The position numbers and the translations under genes were made by a program. The notes under the pieces are model-generated. The model saw nothing but the letters and a program-made list of their open reading frames with translations. It made no database searches and was not told the DNA's origin. Of a DNA stretch of 64,000 bases, positions 27,222-38,101 are shown in pieces. The stretch covers positions 310,001-374,000 of the forward strand of contig JALLLT010000032.1 in the NCBI GenBank assembly GCA_025266875.1. The letters run 5' to 3'. This DNA comes from Fennellomyces sp. T-0311 (Eukaryota; Mucoromycota; Mucoromycetes; Mucorales; Lichtheimiaceae). How positions within the stretch are numbered: the stretch's first letter is position 1; each line of letters starts with the position of its first letter.

Positions 27222-29140
27222 GTATGGTGATGTTCAGACGATTTTCAGTCTTCTCTGCTTCGGTTATTTCCGGTATTAAAGAGAAGACCATATCACTACC
27301 TCCAAGGGTACCCAAGTGATAATTCTGCTCTCCCTGGATTCACCTTGGCCTCGAAAGTCCACAAACCATGCCACAATCAGAAAATAAAGCAAGTTCACTC
27401 TGATAGTATTGACGAAGTTGTCAGTGCGAACCCATCTCTCACTGTCAAAGACATACTTCACAAACCTCTCGAGCAAATTCCAGGTTAGTGGTGCTAGGTT
27501 TCTAGAATAAGAAAAACAAGCTAACATAAACATGTTTACAATTTCTGAAACAGGTTTTACTATACCTCAACTCGCTATTGCAACTCACTCTCAACGCATC
27601 CCATACTTTGACGAGAAACCCCCTAAGAAATGGCCTTTGGCCGATGCTTTCATCTACTACCTAAAAAGAAATCCTGATGCTAATCGTCGTACAATCTTGC
27701 GATTGATCAAGGCTGATCTCCGAAAAGAGACTGATGTAAAGGCTGCCGCTCTGCTGAAAAATTGGGAAAAGGAAGTCCGAGATATCCCAGAGGCCAAAGG
27801 TACAGATGATGCATCGCCAGAACAGCACGTGGCCGAAGAATCTACCAGGGGTGAATTGGCGATAAAGCACATGGATGAAAGACGATTGTTACGATATCTT
27901 GTTCGTTGGGTACGATCCTAGGCAATGTTGTCGATTGCTTTGATGGTCTTACTTTTACAGTTATTATAGCGCCAACCGCAGCAGCATACAAGATCAATCA
28001 ACAGAGCATGCGAGCAGCAGTGACGCGAATACCGGTGAAGGGCCTAGTGAAGCCTTCTACAGGCACGAACAAGAACTCAGCGACTTTGACAACCTGTCGG
28101 ATGGCGACAGCGAACCCGAACCGACGTCTAGTCTGACAGAGGATTATCATCCCAATCGCAAGACTACATACGATATAGTCAGTGAAGAGTCGGGTACGCC
28201 ACATACCCTAGTAGAGCTTGGTTCTTGGATCATCGAAGATTATGATGTTCTGGCAAGCTTACACGCTTACAGAATGAATTCATTTAACATCGATCCAAAG
28301 TCACTGAACGATACACGAGTCTTGTACGTGGCTTTTGAACGATGCTTCTTGCTGAGGGAACTGCTACTGACTCGCCATTCGGGATTATTCATAGGGCCAT
28401 CAACAACATTTTCTTGTTTGGGAAAAATGCCAAGGACTGTGCAATTGAGCACATGAAAGTATACGACGAAGATGATCATGGGTATGCCCTCTGTTTTTAT
28501 TTAAAAAGTAATCGATGCTACGATACTCACCTTTTTCCTTTTGCAAAACAAAGCCAACGTGGCAAACGGATCATGGGTACTTTACAAGTATCACTTAATT
28601 TAAAAGAAGGATCCACAACTATCAGTCCACGGATCGGCAGTTGATGTGGTGTGGTATCCCAGGGAAGTTGCGAGGACTACATCGGCATACCGACAATCAC
28701 TGCGGCAATTCTCAGAATTGCCGCAGTGTCAAAGGATCAGAGCGAGTTGGTTGCAGCCAACATTTTGCACGGAGTGTACGTTAAAACCATATTTGCGCAC
28801 ACGCAGATGCTAACACTTATTATATTAGCGGTGTCAAGTTCGCAAGCTGTAAAGGAATTGACTTAAGACTGAAGGGCTCCTATGCACATGGGATAGTTGC
28901 CATACTCCTGGAATCAATTTTCCAGTCAGAGCCACTGTTATCATATCAGTGGTAGGACCTAAACTGGATTCAGCATGTCCATATATCTCATTAATTGTAC
29001 ATTAATGTCCAGGGCAAACGGTCGTCTGGGGGGCAAACGGAAGATCGCCGACTCATGCTTCAAGCCTGATTTTGTTGTATATGTCACACAGAGCAGCAAC
29101 AGATACGATGTCGGTGTTGTTGGTCTCTGCTACCACGATT
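27222..29140 (+). pseudogene. 5' part of a broken multi-exon multicopy gene
   Basis: Several coding-like segments follow each other on the plus strand. 27222-27484 ends LTVKDILHKPLEQIPG and splices in frame (intron 27485 to about 27552) to FTIPQLAIATHSQRIPYFDE, which continues to 27890. A segment at about 27957-28340 contains RHEQELSDFDNLSDG and YRMNSFNIDPKSLNDTRVLY. It changes frame into DSPFGIIHRAINNIFLFGKN. Later pieces are GVKFASCKGIDLRLKGSYAHG and GGKRKIADSCFKPDFVVYV. At least one frameshift at about 28345 and missing splice signals suggest a pseudogene. The expected C-terminal part appears 2.3 kb further on (31421-31722), beyond a block of mobile elements. The product is unknown. Confidence 0.5.
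28698..28728. repeat. 31-nt near-perfect palindrome
   Basis: CACTGCGGCAATTCT is followed by one base and its exact reverse complement. This makes a 15-bp stem with a 1-nt centre, inside the broken multicopy gene. Confidence 0.85.
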
Positions 29141-29184
29141 TCCTAATTCAAATTTTCATCTTACTTTTATAATATTATTCATAT

Positions 29185-29268
29185 ACGAGCACGTCACCTG
29201 TCTCGCTACGCTCGACTGAATGATCCCCTTCGCTGCGCTTCGGGTCATTCAACGGTGAGCCGGCTCGT
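29185..29268. repeat. hairpin element, copy 1
   Basis: An 84-bp unit bounded by ACGAGC and GCTCGT. Its inner inverted pair is TGAATGA and TCATTCA, around GC-rich CGCTACGCTCG/CGCTGCGCTTCG blocks. It is similar in order and sequence to the unit at 29282-29370, in the same orientation. It is distinctly more GC-rich than its surroundings. Confidence 0.7.
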
Positions 29269-29281
29269 CATCTAAACCTTA

Positions 29282-29370
29282 TGGCCGAGTCGTTACCTGT
29301 CTCGCTTTGCTCGACTGAATGAGCCCCTACGCTACGCTTCGGGTCATTCATCGGTGAGCCGACTCAGCCA
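29282..29370. repeat. hairpin element, copy 2
   Basis: An 89-bp unit with imperfect terminal inverted repeats TGGCCGAGTCG and CGACTCAGCCA. It contains the same inner blocks as copy 1 (ACCTGTCTCGCT, GACTGAATGA, CTTCGGGTCATTCA, CGGTGAGCCG). The two copies are tandem with a 13-bp spacer. Confidence 0.7.
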
Positions 29371-29396
29371 TCTTAAATCCTATATTACACCCGGAC

Positions 29397-29434
29397 ACTA
29401 AACCCTATTACTAAACCCTAACAACCCTAACACT
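29397..29434 (+). repeat. telomere-like CCCTAA tract (interstitial, imperfect)
   Basis: Four spaced copies of CCCTA(A) occur in 38 bp. TTAGGG is the common fungal telomere unit. The tract is short and degenerate and lies just after the hairpin pair. Confidence 0.5.
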
Positions 29435-29526
29435 AAGTATACGACATGCACATATTTATATTATTGCTTAGAGACAACCGCTTGCTGAAATAAGCTTTTG
29501 AAATTTATTATACAGAAGTATTGGTA

Positions 29527-29716
29527 CAGTCAAACCCCGCCTTGTGCAGAACAGGGAAATCCGAATATTTTGATGCATACAGTGAGGTTGTGCACCAACC
29601 GGGAGATAGTCCATACAGTCATACCTGCTTTGTACCGCTTTAAGAATTCCAAATACTTTGATGCATATAGTGAGGTTTTGCACGAAACGGGAGCTGCACA
29701 AACCGGGGTTCGACTG
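29527..29716. mobile_element. 190-bp pogo-type MITE with internal duplication
   Basis: The ends are inverted repeats CAGTCAAACCCCG and CGGGGTTCGACTG, flanked by TA on both sides. The two halves of the element are related to each other: AATATTTTGATGCATACAGTG near 29564 and AATACTTTGATGCATATAGTG near 29651, each followed by a GAGGTT-T-TGCAC motif. This suggests tandem duplication of a smaller unit. The ends resemble, but are not identical to, those of the pogo element at 9795-12048, so it was probably mobilised by a related transposase. Confidence 0.75.
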
Positions 29717-30252
29717 TATAGTAATTCCTTGTATCGTGTATCGTCCTTGTTAGAGTTTGCTATCCCGGTCTGATGGGTGAGAAGTACCTGAGTGTAGTCA
29801 TCTTGGATGGAGCACAGACGGCTCAGATGCTTATACCCCATGACTCCTCTGCCGTTTTGGCATCGGGAAGCGCAAACAGAAGATAGCTAGACGTCTGTAA
29901 GAAATGTGACCATTACCTATGAGCCACTGATATTTAACGTAAACTTACATATCTGTCCAATGTAGCATGGTCATCCTGCACCTATGCTGAGGTAGCATAC
30001 ATTCAGTCCATTTATTTTATGATTAGAAAATAAGTTAGCACATTGCTATACATATATAGGAAGTACTAATATTTCTTTTGCCTTGTGGAATGGTGTTGAA
30101 CACATTGTTGCAAGTGGTATCCGCTATCGACGATTATCATCAATACGGAAGGAAGAAGAGATTCATGAGCCAGGATTTTGATGGACACCTAAGTATTTGT
30201 TGCCCCTTGGCTTTTTTCTGAAATCTCAATTCTCATTCGAAGTTGCATACAA

Positions 30253-30690
30253 CTAACTTTCAAAAATATCGGCGCGTCTATTAACTTGCTGTTCAGCAGT
30301 GTCATAGATGTAAATCTCCGTGAAACTGGGAGGGACGTTTCCTTCAGGTACCAATGGACTAATTCGGTGGTATATGCCATCGTGGATGCGAAACGCATAT
30401 GCTCCATTGCGAGCATTGATATCGTTATGTTCGACCATAGCACCCAAAGACTTAATCAGAAATGCAGTGTTGTACTTGCAAATGTTATAAAAAATGATTT
30501 CTCATTAGGCCAGAGTCATCCGGCAAGTTAAGAAGTTGAGGTGGGGCAGGGATGGGAGGAAGATCGACAATACCATGGCAGAAGCATATTTGGTAGGCTC
30601 GGCCTATTTCTTCATTCACGCGACTATCTTCTCAGGGCCAGACACGCGCACCACACGCATCACGCTGGACATCCATTACCGGCAAAACAT
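30253..30690 (-). pseudogene. Helitron helicase-like (Rep N-terminal) remnant
   Basis: The minus strand reads as the N-terminal domain of a Helitron protein. It has a zinc-like CDACGARVWPE-type start (seen as QRDACGARVWPEKIV), then CFCHGIVDLPPIPAPPQLL and YNICKYNTAFLIKSLGAMVE. It continues GAYAFRIHDGIYHRISPLVP and FTEIYIYDTAEQQVNRRADI. These match in order the LPPL-PP, FxSLGA, YxFRIxGxxYHRIGxLxP and QIYIYD blocks of that family. A frame change lies near 30620 and stops occur before and after, and the Rep catalytic and helicase parts are missing. It is a dead fragment. Confidence 0.75.
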
Positions 30691-31420
30691 GTCTTTGATA
30701 GTTAGCCGATTCCTTACCGTCGACAACATTGGCGCCAGAGACACAGGCGACAGCAAGCTGGCTATGATGAGCCGCAAGTGGTTGAGGTACCCTGCGAGTA
30801 CGACAGCCACGTTGAGCGTGATTATGACGTCCCAGAGGGGAATACATGGCCTTCCACATGATTTTTCTGCGGAATGCTTACTTCGATGAGTCCAACCAAA
30901 TCATTTTTTTTTATGTTCGCATTCGAGCCATTTGAGCGATGAGTAGATCTCACAATATTGATTTCAGCATTTTGATTCAAAATCTCGGTAGCAGTTTTAT
31001 CAAGGAAGTTTTCACTCATGGCAGAGGCAGTTATAAAGATTCTTATAAGGACTTTCAACACAAAGAGCCAGGGTATAAAAAAAAACGGTGCCTGTATTCC
31101 AAATAAGGAAGGAGATTTCTGGAGGGTTTTCGGGAGTTGTCTATTATATTATAGATTTTCATCTTCTTTTTATCTTTTATTCCAACTTTATTAGTGCGTA
31201 ACCTACGAACAAGCATAAATAGCTCGGTTTTGCAGAGCGAATAAAGCAGTTAACCGATACTCATTGCTTACACATAAACATTAGGCAAAGCCTTGATACC
31301 TTTTTGATCTGAATAAGCCAAAAGTGCTACGATCTATTACTTTTGTTAACGCATCCAATCTACAAACCCTTTTTTTTATTCGTAAACTTATTTTTGTGAA
31401 CTACCGTTCACTCTCCTAAA

Positions 31421-31722
31421 AGGAATACTCTTTCCGTATATCAGAAATCAAGTCGTCCGGCAACGCCAACAGCATTAACGACGGCAAATCGGATCTAGCA
31501 AAATTGGGCCGTGAAATGCAGTATATGCTGAACATGCTGGTGAAGTCTGGTGTCAAGGACCCTGTTGTTGGTGGTATTTTGCTCAAAGGTCTAACAATGT
31601 CAACGTATAAGCTCACTTTGCAGCATCCGAACATGTACTTTCTTGCCGAACCCTCCAGTTTGACAATCTTCAGCAGCCTCGAAGGAATAGCCGCATTACC
31701 ATCGACTATGCAGTTCAAGGTA
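31421..31722 (+). pseudogene. 3' part of the broken multicopy gene
   Basis: An open plus-strand frame reads NDGKSDLAKLGREMQYMLNM, LVKSGVKDPVVGGILLKGLT, LQHPNMYFLAEPSSLTIFSS and EGIAALPSTMQFK. It is closely similar to the minus-strand copy at 24.0-24.2 kb. It probably continues the gene whose 5' part ends near 29140, the two being separated by a block with hairpins, a MITE and a Helitron fragment. No promoter or start is present here. Confidence 0.55.
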
Positions 31723-31768
31723 ATTTTGAGTGAAAGGTTTTTAAGTTTTATTATTGTATTGTAATAAA

Positions 31769-33066
31769 TTAGTCCTCTTGCAACGTGAGGGGTGCAAAAC
31801 CAACGCGATATTCGCCAAAGTCGTACACAGAGTACACCGATCGCAGGATGGTTTCACCAAGGTAGAACGATCCGGCAAGTGTCGAGATTCGCTCGGTTGT
31901 TGCAGTTGGCAAAGGAGCAATGGCAAACGCACACGTGTTGGGGTCCAAGGGAATAACGAGATCACTAAGAGGCACAGTCAACTTGTATGGCTCGTCCGAA
32001 GTTTCAATATTGAACGTGAAGGACTCGTCCTTGTCAGCGTACGAGCAATCGATGCGATACGCGCCAGTGAAAAGATCCTCGTCGAATTCAGCACCATCAG
32101 TCAATGACTGGACAATATCCTCGGCGATGTTTTTGGGTACATAAGTCAATACAGAGCCAGTATCGAGGATGAACGGTTCAACGGTGTCATCGTCAAAACT
32201 GAGTTCATAGCCGAACGATGAATCCAGTCCCAAGCCGCCAACGGCCCAGTACAGGTACATCGTTTCAAACTGTTGTTGCTTCTCCTGTTCGCTAGTAACG
32301 GTGTATGCAACCAATGGAGCATAATTCACTTTGCCATCGAACTTTGTATTGTCGACACCACCAAGTACGACTTGACCCGCAGAGTCGTTGTTGAAATAAA
32401 CCGAGAAAACCGGCTCGGAAATCACGTTATGGTACAAAAGGTTGAATACAAATGGAATGTTGTGGTCACGATAGGTGTTGCCAGTAAGCAAGTTCAGTCC
32501 AGGGAAACCAAAGCCAATAACACCAAAGTTATGATCTTCATCGGCTTCCAAAAACGTATTTGATTCGTCTGCGAATCCAACCACCTGATTTTGAACAGTC
32601 AAGTCACCGATGGATACCGTCTCCTGGGCATAGCTGCCATTGATCGTGCCAGTTCCGTAATCGATCGCCAAGGGGACCTTGGAAGCCTGGTACGATGAAG
32701 ACGCAGAGGCATCAAATCGTTCATATCCACGCTTGACCTTGGAATCTCCAGAAGGAACCCAAAGTCGTCCACTATTAATATATTAGACTTTCCGCTAAAA
32801 AAAATTTCGTCAAGGCTTTTTTTTTACCTTCCAGTATCCATGGTAACGTTGAACTTTTGAGGAGGCGTACCAATGGCAACTTCAATCAAAAACTCGGTAC
32901 CAAGGACATTGGCAGCTTCTTGACGCTTGCCTAAACCTCGTTTGGTTTGAGCAAGCTGACCATTATAATTTCGAACGAAAGGAAGTGTAATGGGTGCACG
33001 GATTTCAGCAGCAAAAGCGACTGAGGAAGATGCAAGGAGTGCAATAGCAATGCTTTTTACAAGCAT
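31769..33066 (-). CDS. secreted pepsin-like aspartic protease (A1)
   Basis: Two exons, 33066-32828 and 32771-31769, give 413 residues. Residues 1-19 are a signal peptide (MLVKSIAIALLASSSVAFA). A short propeptide ends at the dibasic site GKR before QEAAN. The first catalytic motif DTGSGRLWVPS spans the intron, and the second is ILDTGSVLTYVP. Both aspartates are present. The flap is recognisable as IDYGTGTINGSYAQETVSIG. VVLGGVDNTKFDG and FYLGETILRSVYSVYDFG are further family marks. The Kex2-like site suggests a secreted or vacuolar protease. No GPI tail is seen. Confidence 0.92.
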
Positions 33067-34311
33067 TGTTTTTTTAATAATGAGAGGAAGTGGGAAAAGG
33101 TGTGGTTGAAAAAAGAGAGCGAGCGATGCTTGGATATATTTTTTTTAACCATATCAGCCGTGTTGTACAAAATATTTCACAGTTTCGTCGGAAATGGCAA
33201 TTTTGGCAGGTACTCAATTGATTAAACGGCCACTGCATTGTGAGGTATGTAACACAATTGCCATGGCATCTATATTAAGGTATAGCCTTGATTGCTAATG
33301 TCGTACCACGCCCATGTGTAGATAGTGATGGGGACCCGGAGTATCGTTCATTGGAAAGAGAGTCGGTAAGTACCAAGAGAGAGCTCCGCTCCTTAAAACC
33401 GGGAACGTATTTTATAGAATCTCACAAATTGCGTGCCGTACTTTTCTGGATATTCCAGGGACCGTTTTCAGCAGACGAAGCAGATTTACCAATTATAAAC
33501 ATCGTTCGATGGATGGACACAAAATTTATTTCTTAGTTTTGAGTGCACGAACCTGCGGGTACAACTTCTTTTTTATCGGCGCTTTCTTTGAACTGAAACA
33601 TGGGACCTGTTTGACAGCAACGCGCCTTTGACAGAATTTTCGCTTACTCACGTCTAAACGAGCAAAAGCTATCGTAACGTACATCATTACTTTAGTTCAA
33701 TTGTTCCATTTTACGACGATTTCATCCATCACCCAAAACTTTTGACTAGGTTTTTTTTGCCCAAGGTCAGACCTCACCTTTCACAACAGCCAAAGTCCTG
33801 AGATTTTGCTGCACAAAACGAGGTTTTGCAATAAGCGATGTGGTTTACTTAAAAAAACCTCCAGTAACGAGTTTCACCAAAGTGTTGTAAAAATCGAGGT
33901 GAAGCCGTGTATTACAAGAACCGAGGTTCCACGGTAGGCTTATGGCAACCTTGTCTGATCTAACACTGGCAGGCGGCGTGCTCATAAGTATAAAAGAATC
34001 ACATTTGGAGCCGTTCATTACGCAACGGTCTTAATGCGCATATCGCTCACCAAAGCCAACAAAACACAAGGCGATCGAGCTACGCAAACAATTGGGGTAC
34101 CTTTTTTTGTCATTAATGGACATATAAAGCTATACAAGCAGTGAATAAAACTGCGTAACAAAGTTATCACCAGAAGCATGCAAAACAAAAACAAGCGTTG
34201 CCGAGTACATATGTCGCATTCAAATACTGACTTTTTTTGTACATAATCGAACTAAGGTATCATAGTTATGTACGATACTTTTTTTCTTTTATTAGATCTA
34301 CATATATTCTT
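33067..34311. other. intergenic region with possible decayed MITE
   Basis: Holds the promoter of the protease gene and the 3' flank of the MFS gene. A stretch at about 33770-33936 ends in ACCGAGGTTCCACGGTA and contains GCACAAAACGAGGTTTTGCA, reminiscent of pogo-type MITE ends. The left end is not convincing. A plus-strand open frame at 33288-33536 (82 codons) has no motif. Confidence 0.35.
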
Positions 34312-36196
34312 CTACTCCTTCATTAAAACCTGGGAAGCGTCGTTATTATCAGAGTCGATATGACGATGATCATCCGACAAGGTATGTAGTGACTTTTCAA
34401 ACGATTCATCCTTGGTAAACCGCTGTTGCTGCTCTTTCTGCCAAGCAATTGCCTCGGAACGTGCCATGCGACCACGGAATGCAAATGATAAAATCATAAT
34501 CACGCCAGCCAGAGCTGCTTGAATAATTAATGCCTTGCGCATATTGTTGGGTGGATCACCATGTGGATCGCGAACACCGTCCATCATGAGTACGATGAGA
34601 AAACCAAATACTTGGGCACCTTGCCAAAGCAAAGAACTTGTCGTTGCCTCAGAAACCGGATAGGATGCTATGGTACAAACAAGTATGAGATTTTTTGAAG
34701 GTAGTATATATACCAAAAAGATTATTACTTTCGCTGCCGAGCTCAATGACGACAGGCACCAAGAATGATAAGAAGAATTGGTTGATGGCCATTACGAATA
34801 GAATGGCGGCATATGCATCTTTTTGAACTGATATAAAAATAGTGTCAGGACCAGATCGACCTGCTGTAAGGATGATACACTTACTGATAAAAATGAATCC
34901 CACATCACTGACCAGAACCATGGGTGCAATTAATCGTAAAAACAGAATGTGCTGCTTGGTTTTATCAAGCACGGGACCAGCCACAGCTATAAAAGGTGGG
35001 TCAATATATCATATGCTTTTTGTTTCTGTGTGACACTTACAGCAACCCAAGGTACCAGCGAAAAATGCAATTGCATTCAATTGACCAGCTTCTGCATCGG
35101 TGTATCCGTAAGGAGAGATAATCTGGGTGAATATCGTACCAAAAGCAATACTGATGCCGACATTCAAGCTGTGAACAACGAACAGTATCCAGAAGTTATG
35201 GTTTTTGGCCAGTAATTTGAGACCACAAAAGAACGAGGGACGATCTTGATCCTGAACCAAAGAGGGCGGTGTCGGAGGTTTGGCAGGCATGAACATTAAT
35301 GGCACAAATGCAACGATAGCGATCATCATTACGATAAACACCTAAACAGGTTTTTTTCCTAAAGATTAATAAAAGAATTACACGAGTCGCATCTCATTTA
35401 CCGTCATCGAGATATGCTCGGTTTTTGTAGTAATTGAAGGAATCATAAACATGCCCAAGATTGCTCCATAATTTGATGCTGCAATAACGTAAGTCATGCG
35501 AAACTCGCCTATCGATCAATGTTTACCCTACCTACAAACATTCCAGCTGTTGCGCGCATACTTTCAGTAAACCATGTGGATGCAAACTGTAACAAACATA
35601 AATCAGGTTCTCGGCCCTGGCCCGTTGCTCTTAACTTACCATTGTCATAATGTTCAATGAAAGCGGTGATGATGCTGAACCAATGACTTGACCAATCATT
35701 ACCAGTGGAAACGAACGTAATTTGGTAGATAAAAACCGGATAGCGGATCCAGATGCACATAAAAGTCCTGCAAGAATCAACTACATCGGCAGGACAGTTA
35801 CGAGAATAAAGTTTGTTATTATTATCGATCAAATACAAAGTACAAACAATGAGAGAGCCAGGTACTCACCGATCGCTTGACGCCTAATCGTTCGAAAAGC
35901 CATCCGGTAAAGAAACTGCAAAATACATACACGACACATTGTACATTGGCCAGCCAATTGACACCTGTCAATGAAACCGAATAGAATTCGGCAGTAAGAC
36001 TAGGTACGACGCTGAATGTAAATTGAAATACGGCAACGGCGGTACGAAGGAGAACAAGAAAAAAGAGGACCAGCCATGCTTGAGGGTATGTCTTTAGTTC
36101 TGTTGGCGAAAGATCAACTACTGTTTGCGCACAGGAAGCGGCATCTTCTTCTTCATCTGCTCGATGCTTTCTATTATTGAACAAGTACTTTATCAT
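34312..36196 (-). CDS. MFS transporter of the SLC49/FLVCR-like group
   Basis: This is a multi-exon minus-strand gene for a twelve-helix major facilitator. The start at 36196 (MIKYLFNNRKHRADEEEDAA) gives a short charged cytosolic N-terminus. An upstream in-frame ATG at 36286 would add residues coded by a GA repeat and is less likely. Helix 1 begins YPQAWLVLFFLVLLRTAVAV. GVNWLANVQCVVYVFCSFF and GWLFERLGVKR form helix 2 and the A-motif loop. The later block SPYGYTDAEAGQLNAIAFFA followed by AGPVLDKTKQH is typical of FLVCR/SLC49 proteins, which carry haem, choline or related small molecules. The C-terminus is hydrophilic and ends SQVLMKE. Substrate cannot be deduced. All exons seem joinable with short introns, and no break was seen. 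Confidence 0.8.
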
Positions 36197-36484
36197 GCGT
36201 ATATCAAGTTTGTAAGAAAAAAGAAAAAGAGAGAGAGAGAGAGAAGGAAATCCATGAGAATGGTTTTCTCTTATATCTCGGTGCAAGGCATCAATAAGTC
36301 TCGGATTTTCAGCGTTTGGACGATATTAAAATTTGGGAACAAACAATGATCTGGCAAAGAGGTTTATATATAACTACTATGGAGAATTTTGAACTGATCT
36401 ATTGACCTCCTCTTAAAGTGACAGAAACCATGCGCATGAAGATTTTGCGTCATTGACTTTATATGGTAAATACACAATTTTTTT

Positions 36485-38101
36485 TTAATGTGCTTTCTGC
36501 TTGGCACCTTTTAAATCCTGGCCACCCCAAGTTGATAACCACACCGCACTAAATACGATAAAACCGACGATCATGCTTCCAACGGACGCATAGTAAGGGT
36601 ATGCTGCGGTTAAGAATCGGGGATATTCGTTATGTCGGAATGGTTGGATGGCAACAACGTCTTCCGCAAGCAGGTACGTCAACCCTGGACGCTTGTAGTT
36701 GACCTTGAGCGTAAACACGCCGTACACATCGGGTAAACGAACGTGTGCGATGAATCGACCGTAATGGTGCTCAGGCGAAACGGGAACTTGCTTCAATGTT
36801 GTGCGGATGTATGGATCGAGCATAATGATTTCAAGCTGAATGTCGTCTGCCTTGAAAGGAACCCAGTGATCATCGACGTATTCGGATACTTCAAGGACGT
36901 AGACCTGTATGCATTACACACTATAAGCAATCCTGTCCTCCTGCTCTTTCCGTCGACACTTACAATGTCATCCTTGACTCGATAGGTTTCAGGCTGAGTG
37001 GTTTCGTTGGCCTTGTGGTGGCGATGGTTGACTACTTTCAGCACACTCTTTTCTTGGAAGGTCCATTTGGAAAGTTGATCCACAAACTCGATATTGCCAG
37101 ATGGAACGTGTCTATCCATTGATCAGATAAACGCACCTTTCCGCTCCTGTCACATTTACCTCTTGGCTGTTCCGTTGGGACGTGTCTGCTCCACCTTTTT
37201 GTCAAAGAAACTGGATGCCATGTGTTACTCTGCGATCCATACAACGTTCACACTCGACGCGCATTACCTGTCCGAGAAAAGGGCAATGGAGCCTGAAAAT
37301 GTAGCACGAGCCGAGTTTCTGGCTTGCAGCGACGCCACGAGATCCACATCGCTTGCCTCAGCCGATTCACTGTATGCATCTGCAACGAAAGCCGTTCCTT
37401 CAGCCTTGAGGACGTGGTTCAGCAAAGGAATTTTGCCGAGCGAAAGCCCGATGCCGCTAAACAAGATGGGTTTCTGAAGACCATCGATCATGCTGGCAGG
37501 TGCTTCGATGCGCGAAGTCGAAATAACGTCATGTTCAGTATCCTTGTGATCGTACACGCTGGTGCCCGTTGGGTCAAACTCGATATCGAATTCCGAAGCC
37601 AAGTCTCGAATAGCCAGGCTAGGATCGCGTCCGGTTGCAACGAGCAAATTGCCACCATTGTTGACAAACTTTACCAATTGAACATTGCCAAAACTCTTGT
37701 GCTTTGCAATCTCTGTATAAGAGTGAGCATAAAATACTGGTAAAGATACTACGGTGCTTTTTATTTGTACCTTTTGACTTGTAGGCAAAGTGAATGACAT
37801 GCTCGTAGAGGTACTCGCCGTACTTTTCCAAAACTGTTGGACGGTCGTCGGCAGGAGTGATAAATGTAAGCTGATACTCGCGTTCTAATTGTATACGGTT
37901 AACATTGAAAAAAACACGTATAAAGTCCTTTTCTTTTTTACCTTGCAGGGATTGCCAGAATTGTGAGTATTGGTCCTTATCCGCGAGATCATCAAGCAGG
38001 ACAAGGACACGATCGCCAGAGATAGACTTGGCCTCTACATTAACGAATAGAGTGACCAAAATTGAGATCGCTAATAATGCGAACACTATTGGGCTTCTCA
38101 T
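36485..38101 (-). CDS. oligosaccharyltransferase 48-kDa subunit (OST48/WBP1)
   Basis: The protein has a signal peptide (MRSPIVFALLAISILVTLF ... EAKS) followed by GDRVLVLLDDLADKDQYSQF, the start of the OST48 domain. FVNNGGNLLVATGRDPS, RDLASEFDIEFDPTGTSVYD and the HDVISTSRI block are strongly conserved. The C-terminal part includes VKVNYKRPGL-type sequence (seen as LKVNYKRPGLTYL). It ends in a single membrane helix (YASVGSMIVGFIVFSAVWLS) with a short cytosolic tail, KGAKQKAH. About six exons are joined by short introns. This subunit belongs to the ER complex that transfers the lipid-linked glycan to Asn; it is structural and not catalytic. The start at 38101 is the ATG at the signal peptide; an upstream in-frame ATG at 38230 would place 43 extra residues before it. 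Confidence 0.92.
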
